Assembly (NCBI GenBank): GCA_002310155.1
Contig: DBYF01000127.1
Location: forward strand, 1 to 7,120
DNA length: 7,120 bases
DNA from: Mageeibacillus sp. UBA1193
GTDB lineage: Bacteria > Bacillota > Clostridia > Saccharofermentanales > Saccharofermentanaceae
Direction of reading: 5' to 3'
Shown here: positions 6,104 to 7,120 of the stretch, one piece after another
How positions within the stretch are numbered: the stretch's first letter is position 1
How the letters are laid out: each line of letters begins with the position of its first letter
The notes under the pieces: generated by a model
The model's database searches: none
What the model was told of the DNA's origin: nothing
The model's input: the letters and a program-made list of their open reading frames with translations, nothing else
Made by a program: the position numbers and the translations under genes

Positions 6104-6273
6104 GCGATTGCGAGAGATGTTCAAACTACGTATACGATGAAATCGAGGACGGTTACTTCTGCGAGGCGCCGATCGATCAGGATGCCTGGGAGCGCCTGAT
6201 GGAAGGATCGCAGAAAGACTGCCCGTACTACATCGAAGACGGAGAATATAAGACAGTAAATAAGCAGATCTGA
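6100..6273 (+). CDS. Small four-cysteine protein, DUF6472-like
   Basis: A 57-residue ORF starting at the ATG that overlaps the AraC stop (ATGA) and preceded by GAGGAGAG at 6089-6096. It begins MSDCERCSNYVYDEIEDGYF and contains four cysteines, C4, C7, C21 and C41, in the order CxxC, then C followed by acidic residues, then CPYY near the end, finishing EYKTVNKQI. This layout is that of DUF6472, a family of small proteins common in Clostridia. The cysteines could bind zinc or an iron-sulfur centre. The protein is strongly acidic and lacks a signal peptide or membrane helix, so it should be cytosolic. Function is unknown. The overlap suggests that it is made along with the AraC regulator, but many relatives of this family occur in unrelated contexts, so a functional link is not certain. 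The coding call is supported by the cysteine pattern, the ribosome binding site and codon use like that of its neighbours. Confidence 0.85.
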   Translation: MSDCERCSNYVYDEIEDGYFCEAPIDQDAWERLMEGSQKDCPYYIEDGEYKTVNKQI

Positions 6274-6330
6274 TACGCCGTTGGCGGGACATAATTTGAG
6301 ACAGAAGTAAGAGGGTTTGTTAGAGGGGTT

Positions 6331-7120
6331 ATGAGAAAGAAGTATAGAGAGCTATTTCATGAGATGAAGCCGTACCGGCGGGAGTTTATCCTGGGCCCGG
6401 CAGCGAAGCTTTTCGAGGCGATCCTCGAGCTGTTCCTGCCGATCCTGATGGGTAAGATCGTGGACACCGGATTCTCATCGGAAAGTAAGGGATTTATCGT
6501 ACGTACCGCGTTTCTGATGTTCGGTATGGCCGCGATGGGACTTGCGGCTGCGGCGGTCTGCCAGTACTGTGCGGCAAGAGCCTGTTCGGGTGTCGGCGCG
6601 AGACTTCGTGACCGTCTTCTGACCAAGGTCAATTCCCTTTCCGTAGCGCAGCAGGAAAAGTGCGGTGTATCGTTCCTGAACGTTGCCATGACATCGGATG
6701 TTAACCAGGTCTGCACAGGTGTGTCGATGTTCATCCGACTGGTGTTCCGCGCACCGTTCATCACGATCGGCGGTATCGTCGCGGCGATCATTCTCGATGC
6801 GCCGATGTCGATCGTCATCGGATTCGGATCATTCCTGTTCCTGATCACACTGCTTTCGATCATCCGAGTGACATTCGTACGTTATAAGATCGTACAGAAG
6901 AAACTCGATAACATCAGTGGTGTCATCAATGAGCGCCTCGCGGGCATCCGTGTCGTACGTGCTTTTTCCCGTGAGAAGCACCATCAGGATCTGACCGATG
7001 AGGCCAGTAACATCTACGCGGATGAGACGATCAAAGTGGCGAAGTACTCCGCGCTTCTCCGTCCGATCACGATCCTTATCATGAATGCGTCAGTCGTGTT
7101 CATCCTCTGGATCGGCGGCT
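6331..7120 (+). CDS. ABC exporter, membrane domain (3' end beyond window)
   Basis: The reading frame from ATG 6331 stays open to the window end, giving 263 codons of a type I ABC exporter half-transporter. The start MRKKYRELFHEMKPYRREFI leads into a first helix (about 20-45, with LELFLPILMGKIVD), followed by further hydrophobic segments near 56-77, 137-158, 160-180 and 246-263. Conserved coupling features are RLRDRLLTKVNSLS (about 91-104) with TSDVNQV (about 121-127), and INERLAGIRVVRAFSREK (about 200-217), typical of the ABC membrane domain of MsbA/LmrA-like multidrug or lipid exporters. The nucleotide-binding domain should follow outside the window. A GAGGGG sequence (6323-6328) is only two bases from the ATG and GAGGG at 6311-6315 is 15 bases away, so the ribosome binding site is not ideal; ATG 6364 is an alternative start but would remove conserved N-terminal residues. 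Such genes often come in pairs forming heterodimers, so a second one may follow. The preceding 57 bases hold no terminator. Confidence 0.9.
   Translation, partial: MRKKYRELFHEMKPYRREFILGPAAKLFEAILELFLPILMGKIVDTGFSSESKGFIVRTAFLMFGMAAMGLAAAAVCQYCAARACSGVGARLRDRLLTKVNSLSVAQQEKCGVSFLNVAMTSDVNQVCTGVSMFIRLVFRAPFITIGGIVAAIILDAPMSIVIGFGSFLFLITLLSIIRVTFVRYKIVQKKLDNISGVINERLAGIRVVRAFSREKHHQDLTDEASNIYADETIKVAKYSALLRPITILIMNASVVFILWIGG

Noticed and set aside
6357..6863. A reverse frame of 168 codons.
   Set aside because: It is antisense to the ABC exporter, whose conserved motifs fix the + strand as coding.
1..7120. CRISPR array, tRNA, rRNA or a transposase gene.
   Set aside because: No regularly spaced repeats, no cloverleaf or rRNA sequence and no transposase motifs were seen on either strand.

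Overview
The window looks like a piece of a Clostridia (Firmicutes) chromosome, most probably Lachnospiraceae or a close gut relative. Reasons: the ECF sigma factor belongs to the type common in that group; a LytTR regulator is paired with a DUF3021 membrane protein; there is a four-cysteine DUF6472-type mini-protein; the AraC regulator has a helix-turn-helix typical of these bacteria; ribosome binding sites are mostly GGAGG-like and genes are tightly packed. All genes identified lie on the + strand. No rRNA, tRNA, CRISPR array or transposase is visible.

Region 1 (5-2022) is a two-gene operon. An ECF-type sigma factor overlaps, by ATGA, a membrane-anchored serpin. The serpin's short cytoplasmic N-terminus and single membrane helix look like the anti-sigma partner normally encoded at this place. 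The result is a candidate sigma/anti-sigma pair whose outside sensor is a protease-trapping serpin domain. This is the most unusual object in the window.

Region 2 (2023-2356) is 334 bases with no convincing gene. It holds a strong inverted repeat with extra half-site copies (2042-2128), then a GC-rich stretch with several perfect hairpins (about 2146-2340). The second part could be a structured leader RNA or a dispersed repeat.

Region 3 (2357-4925) is a likely operon: ABC ATPase, ABC-2 permease, stand-alone LytTR regulator and DUF3021 membrane protein. The last two form a LytTR regulatory system, in which the membrane protein is thought to restrain the regulator. The ABC pair is its likely target or partner.

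Region 4 (4926-5215) contains a 111-base imperfect palindrome of MITE type. It shares four bases with a second 50-base hairpin, so the two folds compete. A weak promoter for the next gene follows.

Region 5 (5216-7120) encodes an AraC/cupin regulator, a 57-residue cysteine-containing DUF6472-like protein that overlaps it by ATGA, and the first 263 codons of an ABC exporter cut by the window end. The regulator probably controls the exporter.

All family assignments rest on motif recognition by eye; no database search was run.
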